DNA from: a virus
Direction: 5' to 3' (one strand)
IMG/VR virus record: IMGVR_UViG_3300031525_000028
Location: 1-29,121 of that record
Length of the DNA: 29,121 nt
Under the pieces are notes generated by a model, which was not told where the DNA came from, ran no database searches, and worked only from the letters and a program-made list of their open reading frames with translations. Shown piece after piece: positions 7,471 to 13,602 of this stretch (position 1 is its first letter; each line of letters begins with the position of its first letter). A program made the position numbers and the translations under genes.

Positions 7471-8997
7471 TTAAATAAACATTGTGCGGTGCTCATTCCG
7501 CGGAATAATGACCATCGATGAATCGCTTTCATATCCATAAACACCGCTGAAGAACGTCAAACTGAGTGCGTCCGCTTCATCGGGTGACGGCATACCACGA
7601 GCACGTAAATCATCTTTAGATTCTATTAGCATTTGTCCATTGCTTCTCGGTCTCTTATTGCCCACAGAACAAAGAGCACCGTGCAAATCATCATCGTCCG
7701 GTATTTGAACCGGCAATTCATTTTGATACAGCCAGTCTTTCATCTCGTCCCACAATTCAACACGAACGTTAGCATAACGTTCTTTGTTATTTGCAGTGCG
7801 AGCTACATTAACACCTTCAACGCAACTAAATCCCAGTTCCAGCATTCGATCGACCACCCCAGCGCCAACACCGATACAATCTATATATACTTTAGCTGGC
7901 CGTTCTTCGCGTATAATTTGCGTAAGTTTTCCGCATATTTCCATCGTATTATGATTTCGATGTGTTTCTAGTCCATAAGCCCTTCGACCTTTTCGCCGAA
8001 TAATTGCAAGTTTGTCTTTATCTGATATGCCAACATCCACGCCGATGATTAACGGGCTATCTGTTGTAATATCATTGCGTCTTGCCCTCATAACAAACTT
8101 AGCATTGATAAAAGCATTGGCTGTAGGATTACGAAAAGCTTCATCCGCGTTCATGGGATATTCAGAGCAAAAACTATCTTTAGCAGAGTCTATATCATGT
8201 GATTTGCTTATCTTGATTCTACGCCATGCTAGGTGCTCAATCGTTAAACCATCATGTGCGTAAAAGTTTAATAATACTTGTTCTTCTTCGTCTAACTTAA
8301 AACCTTCGTGAAAAACTCTGTACTCGCTCATCCAATACCAAGGTATAAATATCGCTTGATATTCACTCGTCCCACTGTTCGCAGCCTTCCACGTGTTATG
8401 GAAATAGTTTCCAATACCATTAGCTGTTGACTCTAATATAATCTCAGTGCCTGCTTCGTTAGATACAGCTTCCATCACACCTTTGTCATGTAATTCCGCA
8501 TTCGGCCAGAATGCAACCTCACTCCCATGCAGTAATTGCAAAGTTTGCGAGCGACCTACTCCGGTATTGCCAGCGGTGCCGACACTGTAACCGGAATCAA
8601 ACTGAATGAACCGCAATTCTTTTGCGCTAGATCTATCAGCTTCGGGACACAAACCTGATGGCAAAGTATCATAATAACGTTTAGTCATCTCGAAGAGGTT
8701 CTTTGTTGCTTCGCTCTCGTGCGTCAAGATAAAAGCTTTCTGTCCACGCTTTGTGATTACTTTCTGAAAGTATCTCGCACCGATGTACGTGCTCATGCCC
8801 ATTTGTCGGCCTTTGAGCACTAACGCTCGCACTTTACCAGTTTCTCGTAGTTGATCTTCTAAGCGTTTGTGGGCAAATAGCTGCGCTTGATTTAGTTCAA
8901 ACGCAATAGGACGTCCCGCTTTGTTCTTAATAGTAAGAAAAGCGGGGGCAAACTTGGTCAGGTCTTTGAGCGTTGCAAGCTTGGCATCAGCTATCAT
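7471..8997 (-). CDS. terL: Terminase large subunit (ATPase/nuclease)
   Basis: A 508-residue packaging motor subunit. Walker A-like KGRQMGMST is at residues 62-70, Walker B with its catalytic Glu in LLHGSEVAFW (E160), and the coupling motif ESTANG at 189-194. The RNase H-like nuclease follows: IIGVDVG (D321), VYIDCIGVGAG (D373) and a C-terminal acidic motif SPDEADALSL. It cuts concatemers and drives DNA through the portal. The neighbours on both sides (TerS at 9261-9674, portal at 5250-7400) agree. Whether packaging is headful, as in P22 and Sf6, cannot be read from this gene alone. Confidence 0.95.
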   Translation of the reverse strand: MIADAKLATLKDLTKFAPAFLTIKNKAGRPIAFELNQAQLFAHKRLEDQLRETGKVRALVLKGRQMGMSTYIGARYFQKVITKRGQKAFILTHESEATKNLFEMTKRYYDTLPSGLCPEADRSSAKELRFIQFDSGYSVGTAGNTGVGRSQTLQLLHGSEVAFWPNAELHDKGVMEAVSNEAGTEIILESTANGIGNYFHNTWKAANSGTSEYQAIFIPWYWMSEYRVFHEGFKLDEEEQVLLNFYAHDGLTIEHLAWRRIKISKSHDIDSAKDSFCSEYPMNADEAFRNPTANAFINAKFVMRARRNDITTDSPLIIGVDVGISDKDKLAIIRRKGRRAYGLETHRNHNTMEICGKLTQIIREERPAKVYIDCIGVGAGVVDRMLELGFSCVEGVNVARTANNKERYANVRVELWDEMKDWLYQNELPVQIPDDDDLHGALCSVGNKRPRSNGQMLIESKDDLRARGMPSPDEADALSLTFFSGVYGYESDSSMVIIPRNEHRTMFI

Positions 8998-9006
8998 TGT
9001 GACTCA

Positions 9007-9243
9007 TTATCTTAGTGTAATTTCAACAGCTTTCCGGAAATCTTCAAGTGTCACTTGAATCATTTGTTCGTTGGCGTGTTTTTTGTAAGGTGATTTAGAA
9101 CTAATAATAATCATAACTCTATTCTTATCTATAGTTTCATCGTGTCTTATAAATTTGATGATTGTTTGTTTCTCTTTGTATTCTTGGTTGCAAATACCGT
9201 CTTCATCATGGTCATGGTTTACTGTTACTAATCTATACATCAT
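9007..9243 (-). CDS. Hypothetical 78-residue protein between terminase genes
   Basis: MMYRLVTVNHDHDEDGICNQ onward. Two tandem ATGs (9243 and 9240) follow AAGG, and either could be used. The protein is mixed alpha/beta with a His/Asp-rich N-terminal stretch and 'DKNRVMIIISSKSPYKK' in the middle. It contains no catalytic motif I recognise and no membrane segment. It is inserted between the small and large terminase genes, so it is co-transcribed with the packaging genes. Function unknown. Confidence 0.6.
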   Translation of the reverse strand: MMYRLVTVNHDHDEDGICNQEYKEKQTIIKFIRHDETIDKNRVMIIISSKSPYKKHANEQMIQVTLEDFRKAVEITLR

Positions 9244-9260
9244 TCACGCCTTTATATATG

Positions 9261-9674
9261 TCAGAGTTTATCAATAAGTTTTTCCAGCAGGGTGTCAGTG
9301 GTTGTTTTATCTTCGCCGACCTTGTCGCCGTAAACTCTCGGCAATAATTTAGACAATAACCATTTTCGAGAATCAATGCGAAGTCGTGCGCGATTAATGT
9401 TGTCGCTATTAACTTTAACTTTACCATCTATGATCTGATAATCGCCTTTGCTGTTGTCAGAAATTTCAATGATTTGATCAGCCAAAACGAACGCCTGTAA
9501 AGTTTTCGCGCGAGCGTATTGTTCACTGAATTTAGCGTGTTTTGAGCGCCATTCATAGATAGTTTTTGCTCTTGGCCAATGTTTGTTTTTTTTGCAAAGT
9601 TTGCGAATTCCTTCGCTTGTACAAGATACTTTTTGGCAAATTTCATCCGCTATTTCTTGAGAGAATTTAACCAT
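9261..9674 (-). CDS. terS: Terminase small subunit, Sf6/P22-like
   Basis: A 137-residue protein, MVKFSQEIADEICQKVSCTS onward. The N-terminal helix-turn-helix (ICQKVSCTSEGIRKLCKKN, then TIYEWRSKHAKFSEQYARAK) and the C-terminal DSRKWLLSKLLPRVYGDKV match the small-terminase family typified by Sf6 gp1. This subunit binds the packaging site and stimulates TerL. The frame is open further upstream, but AGGAT about 9 bases before the ATG at 9674 supports this start; the extra 18 codons would add a hydrophobic stretch unlike the family. A pac site is likely within or near this gene but cannot be located by eye. Confidence 0.88.
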   Translation of the reverse strand: MVKFSQEIADEICQKVSCTSEGIRKLCKKNKHWPRAKTIYEWRSKHAKFSEQYARAKTLQAFVLADQIIEISDNSKGDYQIIDGKVKVNSDNINRARLRIDSRKWLLSKLLPRVYGDKVGEDKTTTDTLLEKLIDKL

Positions 9675-9728
9675 TGCAATCAATCCTATCTTAATTAATA
9701 GAACAAATATAACACAATGGATTAGCAA

Positions 9729-9905
9729 TTACACGTGATTAAGAAACCCTGACAATTTGACTTGCAAATTGGCGAGATCTTCTTTGATTACAGCTATATC
9801 ATAAGAGATATTATTATCACTGCGTTTTACGAACAGATAGCTAAGACCTAGACATATCAAGAGAGCAGAAGGAAAAGCGAAGAAGAAACCGACGAAAAAA
9901 TCCAT
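9729..9905 (-). CDS. Small N-terminally membrane-anchored protein
   Basis: A 58-residue protein, MDFFVGFFFAFPSALLICLG onward: one membrane segment at residues 3-25 followed by a short charged helix (DIAVIKEDLANLQVKLSGFL). AAGGA ends 9 bases before the ATG at 9905; the in-frame ATG at 9914 abuts the AAGGA and is ruled out. It is the first gene of the leftward terminase/head operon. It could be a holin-like or anchoring protein, but the true 3-TM holin is at 11669-12127. Function unknown. Confidence 0.6.
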   Translation of the reverse strand: MDFFVGFFFAFPSALLICLGLSYLFVKRSDNNISYDIAVIKEDLANLQVKLSGFLNHV

Positions 9906-9937
9906 TAAGTACATTCCTTGTAATAAATAGGATGCCT

Positions 9938-9966
9938 ACAATACCAAACAAAAAAGACTAATACAA
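9938..9966 (-). promoter_or_regulatory. Candidate sigma70 promoter for the head operon
   Basis: Read leftward: TTGTAT (9966-9961), a 17-base spacer, TATTGT (9943-9938). Transcription would start near 9931, 26 bases before the first gene of the leftward module. Both boxes keep 4 of 6 consensus bases and the spacing is ideal. It stands back to back with the rightward promoter at 9970. Confidence 0.45.
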
Positions 9967-9969
9967 CAT

Positions 9970-9998
9970 TTGCAATGCGCTGCATATATGTGTATTAT
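9970..9998 (+). promoter_or_regulatory. Candidate sigma70 promoter for the small-gene cassette
   Basis: TTGCAA (9970-9975), 17 bases, TATTAT (9993-9998), ahead of the first rightward gene at 10028. The same -35 hexamer and spacing occur in the promoter proposed at 17676-17704, so the two rightward early cassettes may share control. Confidence 0.55.
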
Positions 9999-10005
9999 GT
10001 GCAGC
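9979..10005. promoter_or_regulatory. Operator-like inverted repeat over the promoter
   Basis: Arms GCTGCATATA (9979-9988) and TATGTGCAGC (9996-10005) pair at 9 of 10 positions across a 7-base spacer. The repeat covers the spacer and -10 box of the rightward promoter at 9970-9998, as a repressor site would. The ligand is unknown; a ribbon-helix-helix protein is encoded in the same cassette at 11171-11329. Confidence 0.5.
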
Positions 10006-10027
10006 ATATTAACCATAGGAATAAAAA

Positions 10028-10180
10028 ATGAAAATAATTACCAATTATCTTTTTCCGCCAATACCCGACCGTAATTTTGACTGGCACGCAACAATTGAAG
10101 GACGCGAAGAAAAAGGAATAAACGGGTTTGGTGCTACTGAACAAGAAGCAATTGAAGATTTAAAAGAACAACTTAATTAA
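10028..10180 (+). CDS. Small HicB-like protein
   Basis: A 50-residue protein, MKIITNYLFPPIPDRNFDWH onward, with ATIEGREEKGINGFGATEQE and a closing helix AIEDLKEQLN. This strand-strand-helix arrangement ('..A..EG.EE.G...GFG.T...A..DL...L') is the HicB antitoxin-like fold in minimal form. No HicA partner is next to it, and it lacks the usual C-terminal DNA-binding domain, so an antitoxin role is not implied. First gene of the rightward small-gene cassette, 30 bases after its candidate promoter; ATAGGA lies about 8 bases before the ATG. Confidence 0.6.
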   Translation: MKIITNYLFPPIPDRNFDWHATIEGREEKGINGFGATEQEAIEDLKEQLN

Positions 10181-10198
10181 TTAACTGAGGACAACACA

Positions 10199-10456
10199 AT
10201 GAAAGCATACAAACACAGCGAAGAAACACGTTTATCATTACTAGAACAATCTATTAACAACATTAACGAAACCATGAAAAGATTTGAAAAACGTTTTGAT
10301 ACTTTGGAAAATAAAATTGATTCAGGCTTTGTAAGCGTTAACAAAAGAATAGACGAGGTAAATAATAGGATATGGAAAAACTTCTATTGGCTAGTTAGCG
10401 CATGCTCAACCATTACATTCTTTATTGTTAAATACAGCCCAAACTTTATTAAATAG
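10199..10456 (+). CDS. Coiled-coil protein with C-terminal membrane anchor
   Basis: An 85-residue protein, MKAYKHSEETRLSLLEQSIN onward. Residues 8-60 form a heptad-patterned helix (FEKRFDTLENKIDSGFVSV), and residues 62-82 a single hydrophobic segment (FYWLVSACSTITFFIVKY). TGAGGA lies a few bases upstream. The layout is that of the small tail-anchored proteins frequently found near phage early genes. It resembles the 59-residue protein at 826-1005. Probably sits in the inner membrane with the coiled coil in the cytoplasm. Function unknown. Confidence 0.7.
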   Translation: MKAYKHSEETRLSLLEQSINNINETMKRFEKRFDTLENKIDSGFVSVNKRIDEVNNRIWKNFYWLVSACSTITFFIVKYSPNFIK

Positions 10457-10501
10457 ATAACAAAAGTTTATAATATTTATCTTAAAAGGAGAATCAATAC
10501 A

Positions 10502-10762
10502 ATGAACAGAGAAGAACTAATAAAACATTTCAAACAAAAAACCTACATCGGTGACAGTGTTTATATTCATTTCGATGGTTACCATTTCGTATTAGAAACC
10601 CACAACGGTTTTTCAGACGATCCGAGCAACATAATTGCTCTTGAACCTGGACTAATTGAAAAAATAGTTAAACATCAAAAATATGTTTATGAACAGTTCG
10701 AAGAATTACGAGAAAGAGAGGATGATATATACAAGAAGAACAAGAGGGAACAAAATGAATAA
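10502..10762 (+). CDS. Conserved-type phage hypothetical protein
   Basis: An 86-residue protein, MNREELIKHFKQKTYIGDSV onward. The stretch 'YIGDSVYIHFDGYHFVLETH NG...IALEPGLIEKIVKH' resembles short phage proteins with a 'YIGDGVY..FDGY...LET.NG....I.LEP.....L..Y' pattern that I recall only as hypothetical. A Lys/Glu-rich tail ends the protein. AAAGGAG precedes the ATG. The end overlaps the next gene by 8 bases, indicating translational coupling. Cytoplasmic; function unknown. Confidence 0.75.
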   Translation: MNREELIKHFKQKTYIGDSVYIHFDGYHFVLETHNGFSDDPSNIIALEPGLIEKIVKHQKYVYEQFEELREREDDIYKKNKREQNE

Positions 10763-10910
10763 ATGCTGCAAAGAAATATTTATATTATCACTAGAAGAAG
10801 TGCTTCTTCTAATTGAAAAAAACAACATAGACTCTATTGAAACATTAAAGCGCACTTTGCAATGGGCGATTAATAATTTACAAAAAGAGGACAAAGACAC
10901 ATGTTTATAA
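10755..10910 (+). CDS. Hypothetical 51-residue protein
   Basis: MNKCCKEIFILSLEEVLLLI onward, 51 residues, predicted to be two helices. The ATG at 10755 lies inside the end of the previous gene and is preceded by AGAGGG at good spacing; the longer frame beginning at 10683 would run far into the previous gene without a ribosome-binding site. The last codons overlap the next mini-gene. Function unknown. Confidence 0.55.
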   Translation: MNKCCKEIFILSLEEVLLLIEKNNIDSIETLKRTLQWAINNLQKEDKDTCL

Positions 10911-10987
10911 TATTAATTTTATGCTGCATATTTGCCCCGTGGTGGTTTTCGGTTATAGTTGCTATCTGTATACTTTGTGAGAGTTAA
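10901..10987 (+). CDS. 28-residue single-span membrane peptide
   Basis: MFIILILCCIFAPWWFSVIV followed by AICILCES. Almost the whole peptide is one hydrophobic span with four cysteines and two adjacent tryptophans. AGAGG lies about 11 bases before the ATG, and the start overlaps the end of the previous gene. It is a typical phage micro-protein, possibly a membrane modulator, but short enough that translation needs proof. Confidence 0.4.
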   Translation: MFIILILCCIFAPWWFSVIVAICILCES

Positions 10988-10990
10988 AAA

Positions 10991-11167
10991 ATGACAAAAA
11001 AATATAGCACTGAAGAACACATACTATTATCTCAAAGCATATTAATAATTATGGGAGAGATGTATAAAGTGAGGAACATTATCTACGAAGACCAAGCACT
11101 TCTTATAGATTTAAAAAATGCTTCAAAAGCCTTTGAAAAGTTCTCACGAAAAATGCTGGAGCGTTGA
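10991..11167 (+). CDS. Hypothetical 58-residue helical protein
   Basis: MTKKYSTEEHILLSQSILII onward, 58 residues, helical and basic at the end (NASKAFEKFSRKMLER). It begins 3 bases after the preceding mini-gene and ends 3 bases before the next gene, so it fits the packed cassette. GTGAGAG lies upstream in the previous gene. No known motif. Confidence 0.5.
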   Translation: MTKKYSTEEHILLSQSILIIMGEMYKVRNIIYEDQALLIDLKNASKAFEKFSRKMLER

Positions 11168-11170
11168 AAT

Positions 11171-11329
11171 ATGGCAGTCACTGAAAAAAGAGTCTCAATA
11201 AATCTGACTAAAGAAGATATACGAATCTTAAACTTAATGAAAAAACTCACTGGAGAAAATGTTAATATTTTAGTCAAAAAAGCCCTCTTCTTTTATTACC
11301 TCTCACATTTCAAGGAAGATAAAAATTAA
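11171..11329 (+). CDS. Putative ribbon-helix-helix DNA-binding protein
   Basis: A 52-residue protein, MAVTEKRVSINLTKEDIRIL onward. 'KRVSINLTKEDIRILNLM' followed by a turn and 'ENVNILVKKALFFYYLSHF' fits the strand-helix-helix pattern of CopG/Arc-type repressors, in which the strand residues (R7, S9, N11) would contact DNA as a dimer. Its stop overlaps the next ATG as TAATG. It is the best candidate in the cassette to bind the inverted repeat at 9979-10005, but that link is inference. Confidence 0.55.
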   Translation: MAVTEKRVSINLTKEDIRILNLMKKLTGENVNILVKKALFFYYLSHFKEDKN

Positions 11330-11511
11330 TGGATTTATTACCAGAAATATTATGCGCATTATCATTTATAATTATGTGGTTTACTATAATTTTGCAACGC
11401 AAACAAATTATAGAACATGAAACCCGCATACACCAAATGATTTTTATTTTAGAAAAATTAATAAATTTAATCGAAGAAAAGGAAACAAAATGTCAGAAAA
11501 ACCAGAAATAA
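11329..11511 (+). CDS. Small N-terminal membrane protein
   Basis: A 60-residue protein, MDLLPEILCALSFIIMWFTI onward: one membrane span (residues 5-22) followed by a charged amphipathic helix (HETRIHQMIFILEKLINLIEE). AAGGA lies about 10 bases upstream and the start overlaps the previous stop (TAATG). The design (TM then coiled-coil) is that of several other small proteins in this window, in the opposite order to 10199-10456. Function unknown. Confidence 0.55.
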   Translation: MDLLPEILCALSFIIMWFTIILQRKQIIEHETRIHQMIFILEKLINLIEEKETKCQKNQK

Positions 11512-11666
11512 CCGTTGAAGAATCATACAAAAAATTTCCATTTTTAAAGAAACTAAATAGTGAAGATATAGTTCAACTATTGATGTCCCTTTTAAGGATG
11601 GCTTTAACCGGGGGACAATCAAATGATACATTATTAGATGCTATTAAAGTAATTTTGAAAGAATAA
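11490..11666 (+). CDS. Hypothetical 58-residue protein
   Basis: MSEKPEITVEESYKKFPFLK onward, 58 residues, acidic and helical (SEDIVQLLMSLLRMALTGGQ). The start overlaps the previous gene by 22 bases and is preceded by AAAAGGAAAC, a good ribosome-binding site. It is the last gene of the rightward cassette and ends 2 bases before the convergent holin gene, with no terminator hairpin visible between them. Function unknown. Confidence 0.55.
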   Translation: MSEKPEITVEESYKKFPFLKKLNSEDIVQLLMSLLRMALTGGQSNDTLLDAIKVILKE

Positions 11667-11668
11667 AA

Positions 11669-12127
11669 TTATTTTTTCTTATTAAAGATATTCGATGAAT
11701 CATCACTGCTACCAAAGTAGAATTTATAGATTTGTCGAATGTCCCATACAAGAAATACTAACATCATGACCAGAATTTCACTTAGCATTTTGTCGGTGAC
11801 ATATTGTATTGCGTAGATATCCGCGACAAGCGCGAGCATCGCAAGCAAAGCAAGAAATGGACGTATTAGTTTTAATCCTCCCGTGTCCTTCTGCGCTACA
11901 AGACGTGCATTTTGTAAATCAGTCAATTGCAATTCAAGTTCTTTTAACTTTGTCACCATATCTGGATTTTCTAAAGCTTTTTTCACTTGTTCCGTGTTCG
12001 ACATATCAACCCCCCCTAAAACGGTGGATATCAGACTGCCTACAACGTTGCCAATGGGTCGAGCTAAAGCGTCCCCTAAAAGTGGTGTATATTTACTAAT
12101 CAATCCTATTAAACTGAGTGGGAACAT
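11669..12127 (-). CDS. Holin of the 3-TM (GTA-holin-like) type
   Basis: A 152-residue protein. An N-terminal Gly/Leu-rich amphipathic stretch (LIGLISKYTPLLGDALARPI) is followed by a charged linker with a helix (KLKELELQLTDLQNARLVAQ), then two strong membrane spans at about residues 89-108 and 113-132, and a hydrophilic tail. This is the pattern of the holin family first described for gene-transfer-agent release. Holins open the inner membrane to let the endolysin out. It follows the lysozyme gene, whose end it overlaps by 19 bases; GGAGA lies just upstream. Confidence 0.82.
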   Translation of the reverse strand: MFPLSLIGLISKYTPLLGDALARPIGNVVGSLISTVLGGVDMSNTEQVKKALENPDMVTKLKELELQLTDLQNARLVAQKDTGGLKLIRPFLALLAMLALVADIYAIQYVTDKMLSEILVMMLVFLVWDIRQIYKFYFGSSDDSSNIFNKKK

Positions 12128-12546
12128 AATTCTCCACTTCTCATGATTTCCGCATCCTCAATTGCCCTCTGCCCCACTTGTCGCGCCCATAGTGAATTTA
12201 AGATCTCTAGCGAGGCTTTCTCATAGTCCCCCTGGGAAAGTGCCTCAAAAAGCTTTATGAAGCCCTTGAGCGCCTTATAGCCCATAAAGGCCATATCGAT
12301 AAGCACCATTTGTCTAGCTTCACTCAAAGAGGAATACCAGGGAAAATCATGCCAAAGTTGTGCATTGAAATAAATGACGTCTTTTTCGTATTGATCATCA
12401 ATCCAGGCATCAGACAATCCACGGTCGCTTAAATTGTAACCAATCCCGATTGTGACTTTGCCCACTGTATCAGTATAAGGAAAATTTGATCTCGATTCAT
12501 GGCTAATAATAAATTGCTTAAGAGAGGCTTTGAAAGACTGTTCCAT
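12109..12546 (-). CDS. Endolysin, T4-type lysozyme (GH24)
   Basis: A 145-residue muramidase, MEQSFKASLKQFIISHESRS onward. The catalytic triad of T4 lysozyme (E11, D20, T26) is reproduced with identical spacing as E17, D26 and T32 in the run HES...PYTDTVG..TIGIG. It hydrolyses the glycan strands of peptidoglycan. GGAG 6 bases upstream of 12546 selects the start; a 15-codon upstream extension lacks a ribosome-binding site. No signal peptide or SAR segment is present, so export depends on the adjacent holin. I see no recognisable Rz/Rz1 spanin pair beside it. Confidence 0.93.
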   Translation of the reverse strand: MEQSFKASLKQFIISHESRSNFPYTDTVGKVTIGIGYNLSDRGLSDAWIDDQYEKDVIYFNAQLWHDFPWYSSLSEARQMVLIDMAFMGYKALKGFIKLFEALSQGDYEKASLEILNSLWARQVGQRAIEDAEIMRSGELCSHSV

Positions 12547-12598
12547 CAGTAGCTCCAACAAGAAAAGACAACATGTTTCATTATTAGCCATCTACCGG

Positions 12599-12862
12599 TT
12601 ATTTACAATATTTAGATTTTCTGTAAGTAAAAAAGACCCATGTACTGCGATCATCAGGGTCATAAAGAAATTTCGGTTTCGGCATAAAAATACCGCATTC
12701 ATCTAAAAATTTTCTGAGTGCGTCAAGGTTTTTATCATAGTCTTTTATGACATCATTTTTTACACAGATGGTATTATTTTTGAACTTTTTTAGTTCTTTT
12801 AGCATTAAAAATGCAGACTTTTCATATTTTTTACAGTAAATCCGATGCATCAGGGGGTTCAT
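12599..12862 (-). CDS. Hypothetical 87-residue basic protein
   Basis: MNPLMHRIYCKKYEKSAFLM onward, 87 residues, Lys-rich with five Cys/Trp-bearing positions and a C-terminal segment 'PDDRSTWVFFTYRKSKYCK'. AAGGA lies 9 bases upstream of the ATG at 12862. It is located between the nuclease genes and the lysozyme gene in the leftward operon. No domain is recognised. Confidence 0.6.
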   Translation of the reverse strand: MNPLMHRIYCKKYEKSAFLMLKELKKFKNNTICVKNDVIKDYDKNLDALRKFLDECGIFMPKPKFLYDPDDRSTWVFFTYRKSKYCK

Positions 12863-12878
12863 ACATTAGCTTCCTTGT

Positions 12879-12894
12879 TGTTCTACGTGGAACA
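12879..12894. promoter_or_regulatory. parS-like 16-bp near-palindrome
   Basis: The site TGTTCTACGTGGAACA differs at one base from TGTTCCACGTGGAACA, a well-known chromosomal parS sequence bound by ParB (for example in pseudomonads), and keeps the central ACGT with TGTTC/GAACA arms. It overlaps the stop codon of the VRR-NUC remnant. No parA or parB gene is in the window, so if functional it would use a host or distant ParB. Chance occurrence cannot be excluded. Confidence 0.45.
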
Positions 12895-13065
12895 TAATCC
12901 TAAATAATTTACGATAACATTTTTTGCTTCTTCAAAACCTTTGCAAATGACCGCTTCATGACCGAACGAATTTAAAGCCTCTAGGACGATTTTCTGTTCA
13001 GGTGATACTTTCCCACCAGTTTGTCTTTTTAATTCAATGTAGAGGCTGTGCTTGCCTTTAAACAT
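12883..13065 (-). pseudogene. 5'-truncated VRR-NUC nuclease remnant
   Basis: From the ATG at 13065 the frame encodes 60 residues: MFKGKHSLYIELKRQTGGKV onward to NVIVNYLGLCST. This is the C-terminal half of a VRR-NUC domain and aligns with the complete copy at 13603-13995 (LYIELKRQTGGKVSPEQ against LFLEMKKEKGGVVSEAQ). The E-x-K pair (E11, K13) is kept, but the upstream acidic residue of the 'G.PD' motif and the N-terminal helix are missing. The open frame continues up to 13143, but there it merely shadows the HNH gene. The ATG overlaps the HNH stop, so the fragment might still be translated by coupling. Confidence 0.7.
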
Positions 13066-13573
13066 AATCCTTAAGATCTTTCCATGTCTCTCGTAAACAA
13101 ATCGATCTAATATTTGTAGCGCTAACGGGATATAATTTAGCAAGTTTATAATAAGTGAACCCTTTTGAGTGTAAACTTCTTATTTCTTTTACTTGTTTTT
13201 CAGTTAATTTTGTTTTGTTATTATTTTTCCCGTAAAAAATAGGAGGAATTGTATCTGCACGTCTCCCTTTTAAATCTCTATCTCGATTGTTTTCTCTCGG
13301 AGTACCAAGCCACAAATGATCAGGATTAACGCATTTTCTATTATCACAAGTATGGCAAACACATAACTTTGTATTAAATTTTCCTTTATGAAAAAAATAG
13401 GATGCTCTATGAGCTGAATTTCCTATCCCTGTTAATCTAAAAACTCCATAACCATCTTGATCTAATTTCCCTGTCCAAATCCAACATAAATTAGGGTCTT
13501 CATTTTTTTGAATACACTTCATAAAATCATATTTTCTTACTAACAGGCCAAGAACACCATATTTTCCGCTCAT
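13058..13573 (-). CDS. HNH homing-type endonuclease
   Basis: A 171-residue protein, MSGKYGVLGLLVRKYDFMKC onward. An N-terminal WIWTGKLDQDGYGVFRL block leads into the HNH_3-type core (residues 54-95: HRASYFFHKG, CVCHTCDNRKCVNPDHLWLG) with H74, N83 and H86 and zinc-type cysteines C73, C76 and C81. The C-terminus (LTEKQVKEIRSLHSKG...YYKLAKLYPVS) is a helix-turn-helix DNA-binding region. AGGAGG 7 bases upstream gives a very strong start at 13573. Such free-standing HNH genes are mobile and insert near or in other phage genes; here the gene directly abuts a decapitated VRR-NUC gene. Confidence 0.9.
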   Translation of the reverse strand: MSGKYGVLGLLVRKYDFMKCIQKNEDPNLCWIWTGKLDQDGYGVFRLTGIGNSAHRASYFFHKGKFNTKLCVCHTCDNRKCVNPDHLWLGTPRENNRDRDLKGRRADTIPPIFYGKNNNKTKLTEKQVKEIRSLHSKGFTYYKLAKLYPVSATNIRSICLRETWKDLKDYV

Positions 13574-13602
13574 TATATTTCCTCCTGATATATGTAAGAA
13601 TA

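Noticed and set aside
10028-10180. Calling a HicAB toxin-antitoxin system
   Set aside because: No HicA-like gene is adjacent and the HicB-like protein lacks a DNA-binding domain.
12547-12591. Longer lysozyme start with a hydrophobic N-terminus (possible SAR signal)
   Set aside because: The extra 15 residues have no upstream ribosome-binding site and are too short and acidic for a SAR segment, while GGAG is ideally placed before 12546.
13066-13143. N-terminal 26 residues of the open frame over the VRR-NUC remnant
   Set aside because: This part is just another frame of the HNH gene's C-terminus; VRR-NUC similarity begins only after it.
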